64,000 nt of DNA, taken from positions 93,615,501-93,679,500 of the forward strand of contig NC_080573.1 of NCBI RefSeq assembly GCF_029962835.1. Reading direction: 5' to 3'. Below the pieces are notes generated by a model that did no database searches, was not told where the DNA came from, and saw only the letters and a list, made by a program, of their open reading frames with translations. A program made the position numbers and the translations under genes. This document shows positions 12,387 through 24,510 of the stretch, in pieces; the stretch's first letter is position 1; the number at the start of each line of letters is the position of its first letter. The DNA is from Magnolia sinica (lineage: Eukaryota > Streptophyta > Magnoliopsida > Magnoliales > Magnoliaceae).

Positions 12387-12389
12387 TAA

Positions 12390-12582
12390 GGGTCTATTTG
12401 GGTGACACTTAAAACATGAGTTCATCTCATTTTAATTAACTACGATTATGTATAGAGATATTGATTGTTGGTTATCAAGATGATTTTTAGTCTCTACCAA
12501 AAAGAAATGTGAACTCTAACACATAATTATGATTAACTAAAATGAAATGGAACTCACTTTTAAGTGGCACCCAAACAGCCCC
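12390..12582. mobile_element. Tourist-like MITE (PIF/Harbinger type), 193 bp
   Basis: Long terminal inverted repeats of about 65 bp: left GGGTCTATTTGGGTG, right (reverse complement) GGGGCTGTTTGGGTG, continuing through a shared CACTTAAAA and TTTAGTTAA-type core. Both sides are flanked by TAA (12387-12389 and 12583-12585), the 3-bp target duplication typical of PIF/Harbinger. No coding capacity. Confidence 0.85.
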
Positions 12583-13265
12583 TAAATGGTCAAGAACAAA
12601 TCAATAGATGGATGTAACTACTACAGACCTACAAAAGAACATTATGTCCTCCACTCCATCTTTCTTTGGTGCATTTGGAATTTGGATGCAATATCTAATT
12701 GAATTGCAATAATTAGTCTGGGGTAGTGGAAACAACCAAATTCTAAGTACTTAGCATTCATATTTAGGATCTCCATTCTACATGATAATTACATCACTTT
12801 TTAGCAACATCGGGAAACAACATTTCTATTTGCCATTTCCTTCTATTAAGCTGGATGTTTGCAATTCAATTCCCTTCTATATCCAAATGTAGCCTTTCTG
12901 ATTCTCTTCAACAACATGCATCATAACAGGTTTGTGGGATTGGAACCCACTAACTGCACATGATGGATTCAAATCAGTAGCAATGTTGTGCACTACATAA
13001 AATTAAATGCATACTCTCAAACAAATGCTATTCAAACTTTACATTGAGGGTCCAATGTTCATTTTTCCCAACGAGCTTCATAAATCACGAAACATGGCCC
13101 TGTTTTTGTCTGCTAGGGCCTGACATAATTGGTTTTGGTGTTCCTACTTCCTAATAACATCCCTTTTGTCTATTCAAATAGAATATTTTTTCCCCTTTTG
13201 GTGTGCTAGGACCTGATAGTGAGATATTGTTCTCTTTATTTAATAGGCATGATACAAAAAATGAA

Positions 13266-13428
13266 ACAAAAATCTGCCCAAATCAAATAAAAATATGCAA
13301 CTTGTTCAAGCAAATATGCCCAAATCAAACAAAAATCTGCAACTTATTCTAGCAAATATGCCAAAATCAAACAAAAATTTGCAACTTATTCAAAAGGAAA
13401 GATGCCTAAATCAAACAAAAATATGCAG
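13266..13428. repeat. Tandem repeat, ~50-bp unit, about 3.5 copies
   Basis: Repeated CCCAAATCAAACAAAAATCTGCAACTTATTC-like units; copies begin near 13276, 13325, 13370 and 13410, with the third and fourth more diverged. The surrounding 12583-13430 holds no recognisable gene. Confidence 0.6.
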
Positions 13429-13554
13429 ATTCGGGTTCATACAGGGGTATGGGCTTGTGGCTTACTAGCAGTCAGACTCGGAATGGCGAGTTGCAGCAGT
13501 GGCAGGGACTTAGGATTTAGGTAAATGGTTGAACGACGGCCATGTGGGTAAGGG

Positions 13555-13675
13555 AGGAGGGAGAGAGTAGAGAGATCGGACGGCGGCGGTGCAGGTAAGG
13601 AGGAGGAGGGAGAGAGTAGAGAGAGAGGGAGAGTAGAGAGAGAGAGGTGTGCGAGTAAGGGAGGAGGGAGAGAGT

Positions 13676-13716
<41 letters not shown>

Positions 13717-13725
13717 AAGGGAGGG
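13555..13725. repeat. GA-rich microsatellite
   Basis: Purine-rich region ending in an uninterrupted (GA)n run at about 13679-13711. Just downstream (13800-14020) is a GC-rich stretch with many CGAGTCGAG/GAGCTCGG motifs ending GTGTACACCCCTA, which may be one end of another non-autonomous transposon; its partner end was not found. Confidence 0.75.
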
Positions 13726-14030
13726 TTAGGGACTTAGGGTTCGTGTGGGCTGGTACTAGGAGGGTTTTTTTTTTTAAGTAGGGTTATATATTTTTTTAAA
13801 GGGTATTTATACCTTACATCGAGTCAAGCCGAGTTCGAGTAGGATTCAAGCCGAGTCGAGTCGAGTCGAGCTGGGGCAAGATCGAACATGGCTTGAACTC
13901 ATTTTCGAGCTCCAAAAATCAGCTCGACTCGGTTCGAACTCAGCTTCGATCCGAGTTGTGTCAAGTGAGCTAACCGAGCTAGCTCGGTTCGTGTACACCC
14001 CTATCTCTAATATATGATTACAACACAACA

Positions 14031-15156
14031 ATGGTTAAAGACAAAGGCAAGACTCCTGCTATAGGAGAAAACTCCTCTAGAAGAACTAACAATTGTCATT
14101 CTCCCTTTTTCAATCCTACCGAAATGGCTATGTCAAACAAAACTATCTTTGATAGATTGATCAGATCCCTTCTCATAAAACCATATGGGAATGATCTCTA
14201 CTTAGGATCAATTGGGTAGGTAGCCTATTATACTTTGGGGGAGAGGTCCAGTATGATCTCATTCATCAATTCTTAAATTCCTGTCATGACACTCTAGATG
14301 ACCCTCCATCAATCAACATCAATTTCATGAGCAAAACTAATGACATCATTCCTTTGGTGTTGAGTAAACTACTGAACCTCAAAGTCACAGACATTCCCCC
14401 AACTGATCGTCCTTAAAGTCATTTGGGAGTTTGGGGTGAATTAAATTGATCATTGTGTGATAGTTCAACAATCCCCTGGAACAAAAGGAACTACCTCCAT
14501 TCATCGCATTTGGACTCAACCATGAAAGTACTACACAACATGCTGAGTACCAATGCATACCCATGTGAAGTTTCTAGAGATATGGTCTCCCCATTTGTTC
14601 TGAATATACTGTATGACATCTTTGAAGGGATTGAGGTATGCCTACCCACTCTTATCTTAAAACAGTTGATCCTAGTAGTCAAGGACGTTTATTATACTAG
14701 CCTTCCTTTCCAAGTGTTATCTGCAAACTCTCAAAATTCCTTGGTTTGCCACCTACCCATGATACGGTATATCCTGCAATGTGCTTTACCAAGGAGACTC
14801 TAATTCAACTGAATGTGTTTGCAACTACATTTAAGGAGCATCATGAATGTAGGAGCGACGAAGAAGCTCAAAACACTCCCATGGCCACTGGCTGGGACTC
14901 TTGTTGCACCCCAGTGCCTACACTAAGTCCACTATCAGTTAGCACTGGGCACCTCCTTCGCTAGAATGATCCAGTTCGTCTTCTTCTTGAAGGGCAGACA
15001 AATATAGAAGATCATCTCCGGCAATGTGAAAATCGGCTCTCTGGGATTGAATTACATCTTGACACTCTTCAACATACTATGGAGCACATCACAAAGTTGC
15101 TTCTGTCTCGTCACCCTTATATCCCTCCATATGAGGGTGGATCTTCTAGATGATTT
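14031..15156 (+). pseudogene. Sirevirus additional ('envelope-like') ORF, degenerate
   Basis: Frames spread over this interval join into a protein of the same layout as the additional ORFs at 6358-7506 and 31660-32687. It has a basic head (MVKDKGKTPAIG), a block near 14270-14400 (IHQFLNSC, VLSKLLNLKVTDIPP), a block at 14453-14700 (LHNMLSTNAYP, VCLPTLILKQLILV), and a C-terminal heptad-like segment at about 14990-15156 (ENRLSGIELHLDTLQHTMEH). Stops and frame changes at 14217, 14415 and beyond disable it. No gag or pol remains upstream, so only the 3' part of this Sirevirus survives. Directly downstream lie two polypurine tracts and the LTR. In Sireviruses an ORF at this place is called envelope-like; nothing here shows an envelope function. 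Confidence 0.7.
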
Positions 15157-15476
15157 TATTTTTTTTTTGCTAGATCATGATACAATTTATTTTGGATCTC
15201 TTATGCCCCTAATTGCTTGACATTTACTTTTTGGATGATGATTGGTACTACCCAAGCTTGGGGTAGTCATTTTGATAGTTTCATAATGATATCCTTATGT
15301 TTATGACAATTATTCTATTTTAAGGCTATATTTTATTTCTAGCATAAAATTTCCACATAATGTTTATAGCTCTTCTTATATTCTACCATTATATGATTTG
15401 TAAATCATCTCCCTCTAATCCGTTTCATCATATTTTGTTATTAGCTTCCTTCTTTATAAAACCTTTGCCAATGACT

Positions 15477-15492
15477 GACAAAAAGGGGGAGA
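15477..15492 (+). other. Internal polypurine tract copy (Sirevirus)
   Basis: GACAAAAAGGGGGAGA after the additional ORF, with a preceding TTTGCCA forming an imperfect inverted repeat with TGACAAA. Multiple PPT-like copies are a known Sirevirus trait. Confidence 0.7.
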
Positions 15493-15716
15493 TGAAACCT
15501 ACCCACCAAAATAATTCATTGTTTTCTACAGAGATATTTGTTTAGAGGTTGATCATGGAAATAACTAAGGGGGAGCAACATTAGTGTGTTTTCTACAAAT
15601 ATTACCTTTGTTTGAGTTGTAAATTGGTATATTGATATGTAATCTTTTATTGTTCTGGTATGTTATTGGTATGGACCATGACAATATCATAGGGTAGTTT
15701 GTTTTGTCACGTAATT

Positions 15717-15730
15717 GACAAAGGGGGAGA
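15717..15730 (+). other. Terminal polypurine tract of the first Sirevirus
   Basis: GACAAAGGGGGAGA directly before the LTR start (TGTTAGTGC at 15732). TTTGTCA at 15703 pairs with TGACAAA, giving a small hairpin. Confidence 0.82.
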
Positions 15731-16713
15731 TTGTTAGTGCACCCATCTTGTACACTTGTTTTTCAATGACATGACTAGTTGGATGGGTCCTTGGCAAATG
15801 AAGACCGAAGACGCAACTAGAGCAGAAGCCCAAGCTATAAGTTCAAAGTACAAAGAAACTTCTACGATATTGATCTTACCTATAGATGACCTTGACCCAT
15901 AATAGAAAAACCTACTTAGATCATCTATTCAATCCATTATAAGTTTATATTTTCTATCATTCTAGAGTTGTCTTTAGAAAGTTCAAAGTTGTTGAATGAA
16001 TTGCTGGACAAAAATTTAAATAGGAAAAAGTGTCTTACATTCAGTTGGAGAATGTGCCACCAAAAGAGCCCAAAATAGTCCAGCAGCATTTGAAGTTAAT
16101 TCGATACTACCGACTGGACTTTCGGTCCCACTGACTTCCACCAAAGAAAAATATCAGTGCTACCGAGGGTAACGAATTTCATCTAGCAACTTTAGGATCT
16201 AATTTAGTACCATTGATAGATAATTCGGTGCCACCGAAGGCTCACTCGGTATCACCGAAAAGTAGCCATTATAGATCCGTTGAAACTTTTTCTTTATAAA
16301 TATAGGACCCAGAACTTTATAGAAAATGTGGATTTAGGCATTTCAGAGTTTCTAGTATATCCCAAGCTTACCCCACTCATCCTAGACTCTATCCACACAA
16401 GATTCATGTTCCTTCATTGTGATTCCTCACTTTAATGAGCTTTCAAAGCCCTATTAATGAAGGACACAATCTCTAGCTTGTTCTAGAGTATAGAGACCAA
16501 ACCCATTAGCAAATCCTTAGTCTCCAGGATACTCCAGAGCATCCATTAGTTGAACCTCTTAAGAAATCCATTCATAACCATTGATAGGAGATTTAACCCA
16601 TTCCCATTACCTTGCAGGTTACCTTAATAGGAAGATCATATGCAAGGTACTTGATCATGAAGTTGAAACAATAGGAAAATCATAACATCGTGATCAAGGG
16701 AACATCAGGGAGT

Positions 16714-18401
16714 TGTAAGTGTTGTGCACACTTTTGTTTGATTGTAAGTGTTGTGCACACTTTTGTTTGTCAAATTTTGATGAAATAAAACATCTTAAGT
16801 GATGGAAAGTTCACCTTCAAGAACAAACCTTAAAGATTGGATAGTACAAGAACAAGTTCAAGTCATGGATGATCCAAGATAAAGAGTATTCAAGTTCTAC
16901 TACATTTCTACTCCACCTTCAAGTAGAAGATTCAAGCTATACACTTCAATGTCCAGTTTTCTCAGGTATAAAAGATCCTAAAAAGACCTTAGACTTAGGT
17001 GCTTTTAAATGTTAAACTTATGTGGGTTTATATACTTTGGTTAGGCTTTAGTTCAACTAGTATAAGCCTTGGTTCAACTAATTTAAGCTATGGCTCAACC
17101 AGTCTAAGTATATCCTTGACCAGTCCAAGATTCAAACTAAAAAAATGGATATTTCAAGTGGTTTCTCGACCAATCGAGCAGGCTGCTCAACCAGTCGAAG
17201 AAGCACATTCGACCAGTCGAAGGGTGCTTGACTCGAAGTCCAGAAATGAATTTTTAGCATCCCCGATCAGTCGAAGCCTATGCTAGATCAGTTGAAGAGG
17301 GCCCTCGACCAGTCGAGCAAGGCCTTCGACCAGTCGAAGGGCGGTTTTATCCGATCATGCCCAAAATTTAAAATTTAGCTGGATCTTAGATGAGTCGAAG
17401 CAACAACATTTCAGCCTATAAATAGAGGCCTTCTCTCATTCTAAAATTACCAATCCAAGCTAAGAAAAGCCTCCATTTAGAAAGAGAGAAGTCCCCACTA
17501 TCATCAAGCTATTGCACTATATTTTATATTTCTATTTATATAGCTTTTGTTTTAATTTTTTGATCTCTAGTTTATAAATCTTACTTTGTAAAAAAGTGAG
17601 TAATTACTCTTCTTTTGAGATCTAAAGGATTCAAACAAGTAGCCTGAGGTTTGAATTAATTTAAAATTAATTTAGAACCTAGAACCCTTGATTATATTAC
17701 TAGACATTGAACATTCTACATTCAACCAATCGGTTCTATTTGCTATATTAAGAACGTCTTAAAAAAAAAGATAAGTATTATTCTATACTTTTGGTTTTTT
17801 TAAAAATAAAAAAAAATTTCTTTGAGATATGCAAAAAATCTCCTGTATTGGTTTTGACTGAGATAGTCAGAAAATCTCACTGTGGGGTTTTGTTTGTGAT
17901 AGCCCATCTAAAAACATAATTGTATAGGTTTTAAGGTGAACATGTGAAAACCTTGCTTATTAGTGAACACTAATATCACACAGGTTGTGATTATTGGGAG
18001 TGGAGTAGGTGTGGCTGTTTGAGAGCAGTTGATGTACACACTGAACCATTATAAGTCCTGGTATTTGTGGTGAATGGTTTAAATTTTTGTATATATGGTG
18101 AATGATTGTAATTTATTTATGTTTATGTGGTGAATGCTTGCAATAGATAGCTCCCTCTCTTGTCTCTTGCTTAGTTTGTGATCATGATCTTTACTACGTT
18201 CATGAAATCAAGTTGTCCTACCTAAAACTCTATTTTTGGTGTAAGGTTATTCTATGAACAAAGTTTGAATCAATTTCTCAATACTACTACTATTGAGATT
18301 AGTGATTTATTCTGATTTATTTATTATTTCAGTACCTTAAAATTTTTATTTGGCATAGTCTTATTCACCCCCCTTCTAAGACTATTAGCTCGCCTCTTTT
18401 A
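16714..18401 (+). repeat. Nested Sirevirus-type solo LTR
   Basis: Starts TGTAAGTGTTGTGCACAC and ends just after TCTTATTCACCCCCCTTCTAAG, the shared Sirevirus LTR tail. The first 29 bp are present twice in tandem (16714 and 16743). About 17160-17340 carries many copies of the palindromic CGACCAGTCGAAG motif, followed by CCTATAAATAGAGGCC at about 17417. It is the same family as the truncated LTR at 48204-50209 (shared GGGAGTGGAGTAG and CACACTGAACCA-like blocks). No internal region follows, so it is a solo LTR; I could not find a clean 5-bp target duplication. Confidence 0.7.
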
Positions 18402-18574
18402 GAGCTGATTGAAGCACCAGAGAGCGAAGATTAAGCAACCCAAGATAAACTATAAAAGAGGACTCATTCCGACAAGTAAGTGTCATTGTTAAGACTCCAC
18501 AAGTTAGTCTCTATTCTCATGTAGGATTAAGCCTAAGAGTTTGCTATCCACAAACTCGATTAGGTATCTTGTAT

Positions 18575-18720
18575 GGAACCTTGGCTGGTGTGGCCTAAAC
18601 ATAGGTGCCTAGTGTGGGGCCTTAGCGGGTGTGGCTTAAACGTAAGTGCCTAGTGTGGGACCTTGGCTTGTGTGGCCTAAACATAGGTTTTTAGTGTAGA
18701 ACCTTTGCTCGAGTATAGAG
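18575..18720. repeat. ~60-bp tandem repeat inside the first Sirevirus LTR
   Basis: GGCTGGTGTGGCCTAAACATAGGTGCCTAGTGTGGGGCCTT-type units, at least three copies between about 18580 and 18705. Confidence 0.6.
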
Positions 18721-19229
18721 CATAAATTGTAGAGTCCTTTGTATAGGGCTGTAAATGTTTATGGTGAACCTCATTTAAAACCATTAATAGTGAAATCCGG
18801 TACACTCTAAGAGAGAGTATGGTTGTTGGGAGTGGAGTAGGCACATAGTCAAACCACTATACATCCTTGTATTTGGAATTGTCATTTGTGCATCTATTTA
18901 ATCCTGGTTATATAAGTTTGAATGCTTGATTATTTGTGCATGATTGAATGAATGCTTAAGATTGATAGGTAGCACATTCCACATACAAGTTCACAATGCT
19001 ATAGGCTAGTTACTTTTTTTGTATATCTTGAATAGCCTATGTGATTGGACCCTCTATTGGCTTGGAAGCCTTTAGCGTTACATTGCCTTGCTTAGTTTAA
19101 TTGCAAATCATCTTAAGTTAGGCAATAAAGTTTTAAATTGGTATAATCATTGAAAAGTCCTATTCACCCCCCCTTTAGGACTTTTGGACTATTCCATTCT
19201 TCTACTACAGTGGTCAAAACCGCAATATC

Positions 19230-19832
19230 AGTGTTGGATTGTGAGGGTATGCATCTCTCATTACAACATGCATGCGCATTAATAAGAGTATATAGGAACT
19301 GGGTGTTTTAGTTGTTTTATCATTAACCATGCTTGTGGAATTGATAACATGCATAACTTGATGTTACTGGAACCATTGAGTTGATCACTCACTCTCACTC
19401 TGGGACGGTGTTTTAAAACACTAACTAAACCCTATCATAGATGTAGGTACCATGGAATCCGACGCGTTGGAGGAGGCGTTCGTGGACTCAGAGGAGGAAC
19501 TCTCGTACTTCCAATTACTAAGCGGGCCGTTGTAGGTCGCCTTAGGGGTAGCAATGAGAATTTGGGTCGATACATTTTGTATGTTGTAACTATATGTATT
19601 TTTGTTGGGATGTAGTCTCGTACACAGGATATATTCATTTTATTGTTAGTTGTATTTTGAGTTAAAATTTGCATTCAATCTAGGGTATGTCTATAGTCCA
19701 TTGTAAATCTCTCGAATGTTCACATACCAAAAAAAAAAAAATACTAAAGAACCCACTTTCGCAAAGCATAAGCACCCCCTGGGATATCGAGAGTCGAGTA
19801 TTTACTCGACCCTCAAAATCCGGGGCATTACA
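19230..19832 (+). repeat. 5' LTR remnant of the non-autonomous element
   Basis: Aligns with the last 600 bases of the 3' LTR (36343-36944). Everything upstream in this LTR is missing; the first Sirevirus LTR abuts it, so truncation probably came with or after that insertion. Confidence 0.8.
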
Positions 19833-19834
19833 GG

Positions 19835-19848
19835 TGGTATCAATGCAT
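19835..19848 (+). other. Primer-binding site, tRNA-Met type, slightly mutated
   Basis: TGGTATCAATGCAT, two bases different from the TGGTATCAGAGCAT of the gypsy element at 8371, located 2 bp after the LTR end. Confidence 0.78.
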
Positions 19849-22634
19849 GAGTTTATAATTAAACTAGACTGTGGGGTGCGAACTCACTATAATGGCATCA
19901 AAACTTAGAGACATCAAACCTTAGGAAAAAAATCCTAAAGTAATCATAGAAGAGTCTGAAATTTAGGAAGGGCTTGGTAGAGGGGACCCATGCAAGTGTA
20001 TCGGGGCCGAGAGACTTCGACTCGAGATGAGCCGATTCGGTGAAGCATAAGTCAAATTGTCACCTGAGCCCTTGAGTAAGTCATCAACATCACTTGTGGT
20101 GTAGAAATGAGTTCAACCACAATTGAATGCGAACTGCAATTAACCATAGATGTCCAAGGAGGACGTGATGGGGCTATGTCACGAGTCATGCCGGGGTTTT
20201 CCCTCATTAGAACGTATTTAAGGGAAAACAATGGATGTGAGAGGGGTGTCAATCAATGTGGGAGGCCGACTATGGGATATGAGACCTAAGAAACAAGGAA
20301 AAGGAATGGTCATGATGAGGTCGGTCACCATCTTCCTCAAGGGATAACTACTCTGAATCTACGGAGCTTCTCTGGGCTCGTCACAGATATATCTCAAATC
20401 CACGAGGGAAAATAAGAAAATAAAAATAAATTAAAAAAATGAAATTTCATTGGTACATAATAAAAATGAATTTACAATCCTTTAAATAGTGATACCAAAC
20501 CTTATAAGAAGTTTCAGAATCAAACTCCAAGTCAAACTCCCTAAACCTCTAACTTAATATAAATAGTAAATTTTCTATTTATAATAAGTGTCCTTTTGGC
20601 TTAACCATTTTATTCCCTAAATTTTTCTGATCACTTTTCATGTTGGCCACAACTCCTAAAGCAAAAAGGATGAAGAGTTATAATCAAACTAAAACTTACT
20701 ATAAATAGTAAAAATGAAAATAAAATGGATTTTTGACCATCGACCTGATAAAATCTCACAAAATAACTAGGTTGGTTGACTAAATTAGCTTCTCCTACCC
20801 TAAAATCAATTATGGTATGTTAAGTAACTCATTCTAGTTTATGAGATACACCTATTGTAAGGTTCTGACGGTCCGGATCACCTCCGCTTTCGATCAGGCC
20901 TTCTCTGTTCCATCTTGGACATGAAAGTGTCTGCGGCCTTTTCTACATGAAGTTGCCACTGCCAAAATGGTATGCCATCACCGATTTCCAACAGCGGGCG
21001 GCGGTGCCAGTGCCAAAACAATGTGTCGCCATCGATTTCCCACATCTAGTAGTAGTGCCACTGCTAAAACGGCGTACCGTCACCGATTTCCACTAGTGGG
21101 TGGTGGTTCCACTGCCAAAATGGCGTGCCATTGCCGATTTCTACCAGTGGGTAGCGGTGCCACTGTCAAAATGGTGTGCCGTCGCAACCCATTTTCTTGA
21201 AAATTTTATATCTCACTCAATATAACTCTGATTGAGGTGATTCAAAATTCAGATTGAATCTTAATTATTTATTTTTATGTAAAAATAAATAAAAAATTAA
21301 ATTAAATTAAAATATATTAAATTTTAGGATGCTTTGATAACTTTCCAAAAATCGTTAGTTTCAGACAACTATTACTTCTAGAATTTTAATAATTTTTATA
21401 CAACTCCAAATGAAATAGAAATTTTTAGAATGATTTTAAACTTAATGATAAAATATTAAAAATAATAATAATTCAGTAATTAAAAATGCAATAAATGTTA
21501 CAAGGAATAGAGATGTTTTGGAATCATATAGAAAATCATTGGTTTTGGACAGCTGGTACTTCTAGAATTTTTATAATTTTTATGGAAGTTCAAATGAAAG
21601 GAAATTTTGTGAAATAAAAGTAAACTTGATAATAAATTACAAAAATAATAATAATTTAGTAACTAAAAGTGACAAATATATTACTAATAACGGATGTGTT
21701 GAAACCGAAATTTTTTATAACTATAAGTTGCCGATGGACTAGACATATCTTTTCATATTAGAGTTTTAGTATTCGGTGTCTTTTTTAGAAATTGTTTCTA
21801 ATCATACTAGGAATCACCCTATGTGATTAAATTAGATGTTTTTATATAGTTTCAGTTTTAAGTAGTTTTTAGTATATTTGAATTAGGACACTTGAGTAGG
21901 ATTGAGTTTCATCATTCAAGACTTTGTAAGCTTGTATTAGAGGTGGACTTTAGTAAAATATTCTGAGTTTTATTATTCTCTTATGGATTTAAGGTTCATA
22001 GCACGTTGAGGAGATGGTGTTCTTCTTCTTTCTTTTTCAGTGGCCTTTCTTGCGTCACCATCCATTCAAACCTCCGAAATATCTTAGAACTTCTAATTCT
22101 TCATTTTCTCTCGAAATTAACAAAACTGAATCATGGTTTCCTCATAACCCACCGGCCATAAAAATGAAACGACAATATACATATAAAATTTTAGGCCATT
22201 AGAAACCTTTTTAGGATAGTTGTTTTATCATAGGCACCGTGGGAGACTCGTCATCCATTAAGTTTAACATAAATTAAAAAAGAACCCTCCTTAAAAAGAC
22301 CCGATGGATTATCTTATGAATATGAAACTTGAACTTCTTAATAAATTTTGACATTCCCCAAATGTCTAGAATGATCAGACTACAGAATTACGGAACCATA
22401 CACTACGAAGCATTCGCGGCTTGGCCCAATTCTCAATCCTGGGCGACTACCAATGGACTCACTGCTTTGATGTAGCAGAAGACCAGGATCCACCAAGATA
22501 AGGAAAGGATATAACGAGCCTTCTACCCTGGTCAGGTAGATGATTGATGAATTGGGTTCAAGCCTACTACAACCATCTCTCCATGTTAGTCGAACACCAA
22601 CAACATAAATTTTTACTCTCGAGAGAAGGAAACT
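19849..22634. other. Non-coding internal region of the non-autonomous element
   Basis: About 2.8 kb without any gag, pol or recognisable additional ORF in six frames. It contains a 51-bp tandem repeat array (20952-21190) and AT-rich DNA. This is what defines the element as non-autonomous. Confidence 0.7.
20952..21190. repeat. 51-bp tandem repeat, about 4.7 copies
   Basis: Units start near 20952, 21003, 21054, 21105 and 21156, each with TGCCACTGCCAAAA...ACCGATTTCC and a GTGGGTGGCGG-type tail. Unit length is a multiple of 3, so it gives a short open frame; the GC-rich unit contrasts with the AT-rich surroundings. Confidence 0.82.
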
Positions 22635-24402
22635 TGAAAAGGAGAGCTACCGATGTCATTGAGGGAGGGGGAATGAATAGGACAATGCCAAATATTTAAA
22701 ATAAATGTGAAATATGTAAAGAATACAGAATCTCAATTGCCTAAGTATTGAAACCTTGATTCCAAATAATTCGTAGGAAAACCTTCAACTAAAATATTAA
22801 GGAGGACAACCTTATTTCACGAATGTCTTTAAAATCAATCTTTCAAAGTAGTAAGAGAATATAAAATAATTACAACATTTACCACAAGAATGAAATAAAT
22901 AACATCCACCATCAAAAGGAAATAAACATTCACCACAAGGCACAAAGAGTTATAGTGGTTCAGTACTTAAAACAACCACACCTACTTCACTTTCAAAATT
23001 ACTACCCTCGTAATTTTGGCTTTCATTATAACAAGGTTTTCACAGGTTTACCTTAACAACCTAATATAGTTCCTTTTGATTTTCACGGGCTCACCACAAT
23101 AAAACCCCTTTTGTTATTTTCATGGGCTATCACAAATAAAAACCCACTTTGTGATTTTCATGGGCAATCACAAATCAACCCACTGAGATTTTCACAGGTT
23201 ATCTTAGAAAAACCTAAAAGAAATAAAGTAATAAATAACTTAACTTCAAATGCCAATTGAAGACGTAGTAAAAGCTTGTAGCAAAAGAACTTCTTTCTTG
23301 AATGTAGAGGAGACAATATTTGCTCAAAAGAAAGAGTGGGTTCTAAAGATTTTAGAAATGAAAAACCTGAATACTACTTGATTTAATTCCCTTAGATCTC
23401 AAAGAGGAGTATAGATTACTCTTTAGAATAAGATTGAAATGATATTTGAGAAAGGGAATTGAATAAGCTAAAAATAAATTATAAATACTACACTAGTAGC
23501 TTGCTGAGGACTTGAGCTTCTCTCTCACTTACAGAAGGTTTCGAGTGATTTTTCATTATGGTTTACAATGAGTGAAGGCCTCTATTTATAGTCAAAGATA
23601 TTGAAAATTTGGCTAGCCTAAGAATATCTTCAGCTGACCGGATTCCACTGGATTCGTTTCAACGGCTAACGGATTGCGTGGGATAAGATTTATCCAAAAT
23701 TCGGTTGGCCCGAGGTCAAATTTGGCTAGCCAAAATTTTCAATTGGCGGGTTGAATTCTCACGAATTTCATAGAAATGCATTGCTAGAATTTGACCTAAA
23801 TGTCACTTAGGCTGGCCGAATTTCAAGTTTAGACTAGCCAAACCAAAACTTAGACTGGCTGAATTTTCAACAGAATTTGTTTTTATGCCCGAACTTGAAG
23901 TTAGGTTAGCCGAGAAAGTTCAGCTGGCCGAACAAGAAGTTAGGCTGGCTTAATAAGAAATTAGGCTGGACAAACTCCAGAGTCAAAACACTATTAAAAT
24001 CCAAAATAAATGAATTTTTGAAAGAGCCTAACCTAAGGTCTTTCTAGAGTTATATCACCTGTGTTTTAGCAAATACATGGGACAACTTATCTTGAACTTT
24101 GACTTGATATTATTTTGAAATCGGGTGACGACTACTTGAGATAATGTGCCAATCTTGAGTTGTTCTTCAGACATGTAGAGTAGTTGTAATTCTATTGTGA
24201 TTCCAAACTTATGACCTGACTTATAACACTTTTGTCTTATGAAATTTGACAATCAATGTGTGTTAAACATATAAGTACTTATAGAACTGTCATCATGAAT
24301 CTAAATCTTTTGAAAAATTATAGTCAACCGTTAGGCTGAAAAAGTTTTAAAGGGGGTAGACTACAATAAGCTAGGTTAGTGTAGTTAATATGCACCCTAA
24401 CA
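22635..24402 (-). repeat. Sirevirus-type solo LTR, minus strand
   Basis: Reading the minus strand it starts TGTTAGGGTGCATATT and ends with the GTCCTATTCATTCCCCCTCC block plus TTTTCA, matching the tail of the Sirevirus LTR at 33241-34733. On the plus strand TGGCTAGCC/GGCTGGCCGAA palindromic motifs cluster at 23610-23980, next to CTATTTATAG (the minus-strand TATA region) near 23580. Length is about 1.77 kb. I saw no matching 5-bp flanks. Confidence 0.75.
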
Positions 24403-24492
24403 CACATATGAACATGAAATCAACGAAATTGAGGCGTATGAAGTTAGAATATCTTTACTTATTTACATTAGGTAATTTCGGGGGAAAAATTA

Positions 24493-24510
24493 TTTTTAAG
24501 GGGGTTAGAT
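24493..24510 (+). other. Polypurine tract before the 3' LTR
   Basis: TTTTTAAGGGGGTTAGAT just before TGTAACATCC; preceded by AATTTCGGGGGAAAAATT, an echo of the end-of-pol sequence next to the gypsy PPT at 1304-1340. Confidence 0.8.

Larger units (their letters stand above)
15732..19208 (+). repeat. 3' LTR of first Sirevirus, split by a nested LTR
   Basis: It starts TGTTAGTGCACCC right after the PPT and runs to 16713, then resumes at about 18402 and ends near 19208 after the Sirevirus-typical AGTCCTATTCACCCCCC block. Without the insert it is about 1.8 kb. Upstream of the TATAAATATAGG box (about 16295) are several CGGTGCCACCG-like short palindromes. A region near 18580-18720 repeats a GTGTGG...CTTGGC...GTGTGGCCTAAACATAGGTGCCTA unit about four times. 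The right end is uncertain by some tens of bases. Confidence 0.72.
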
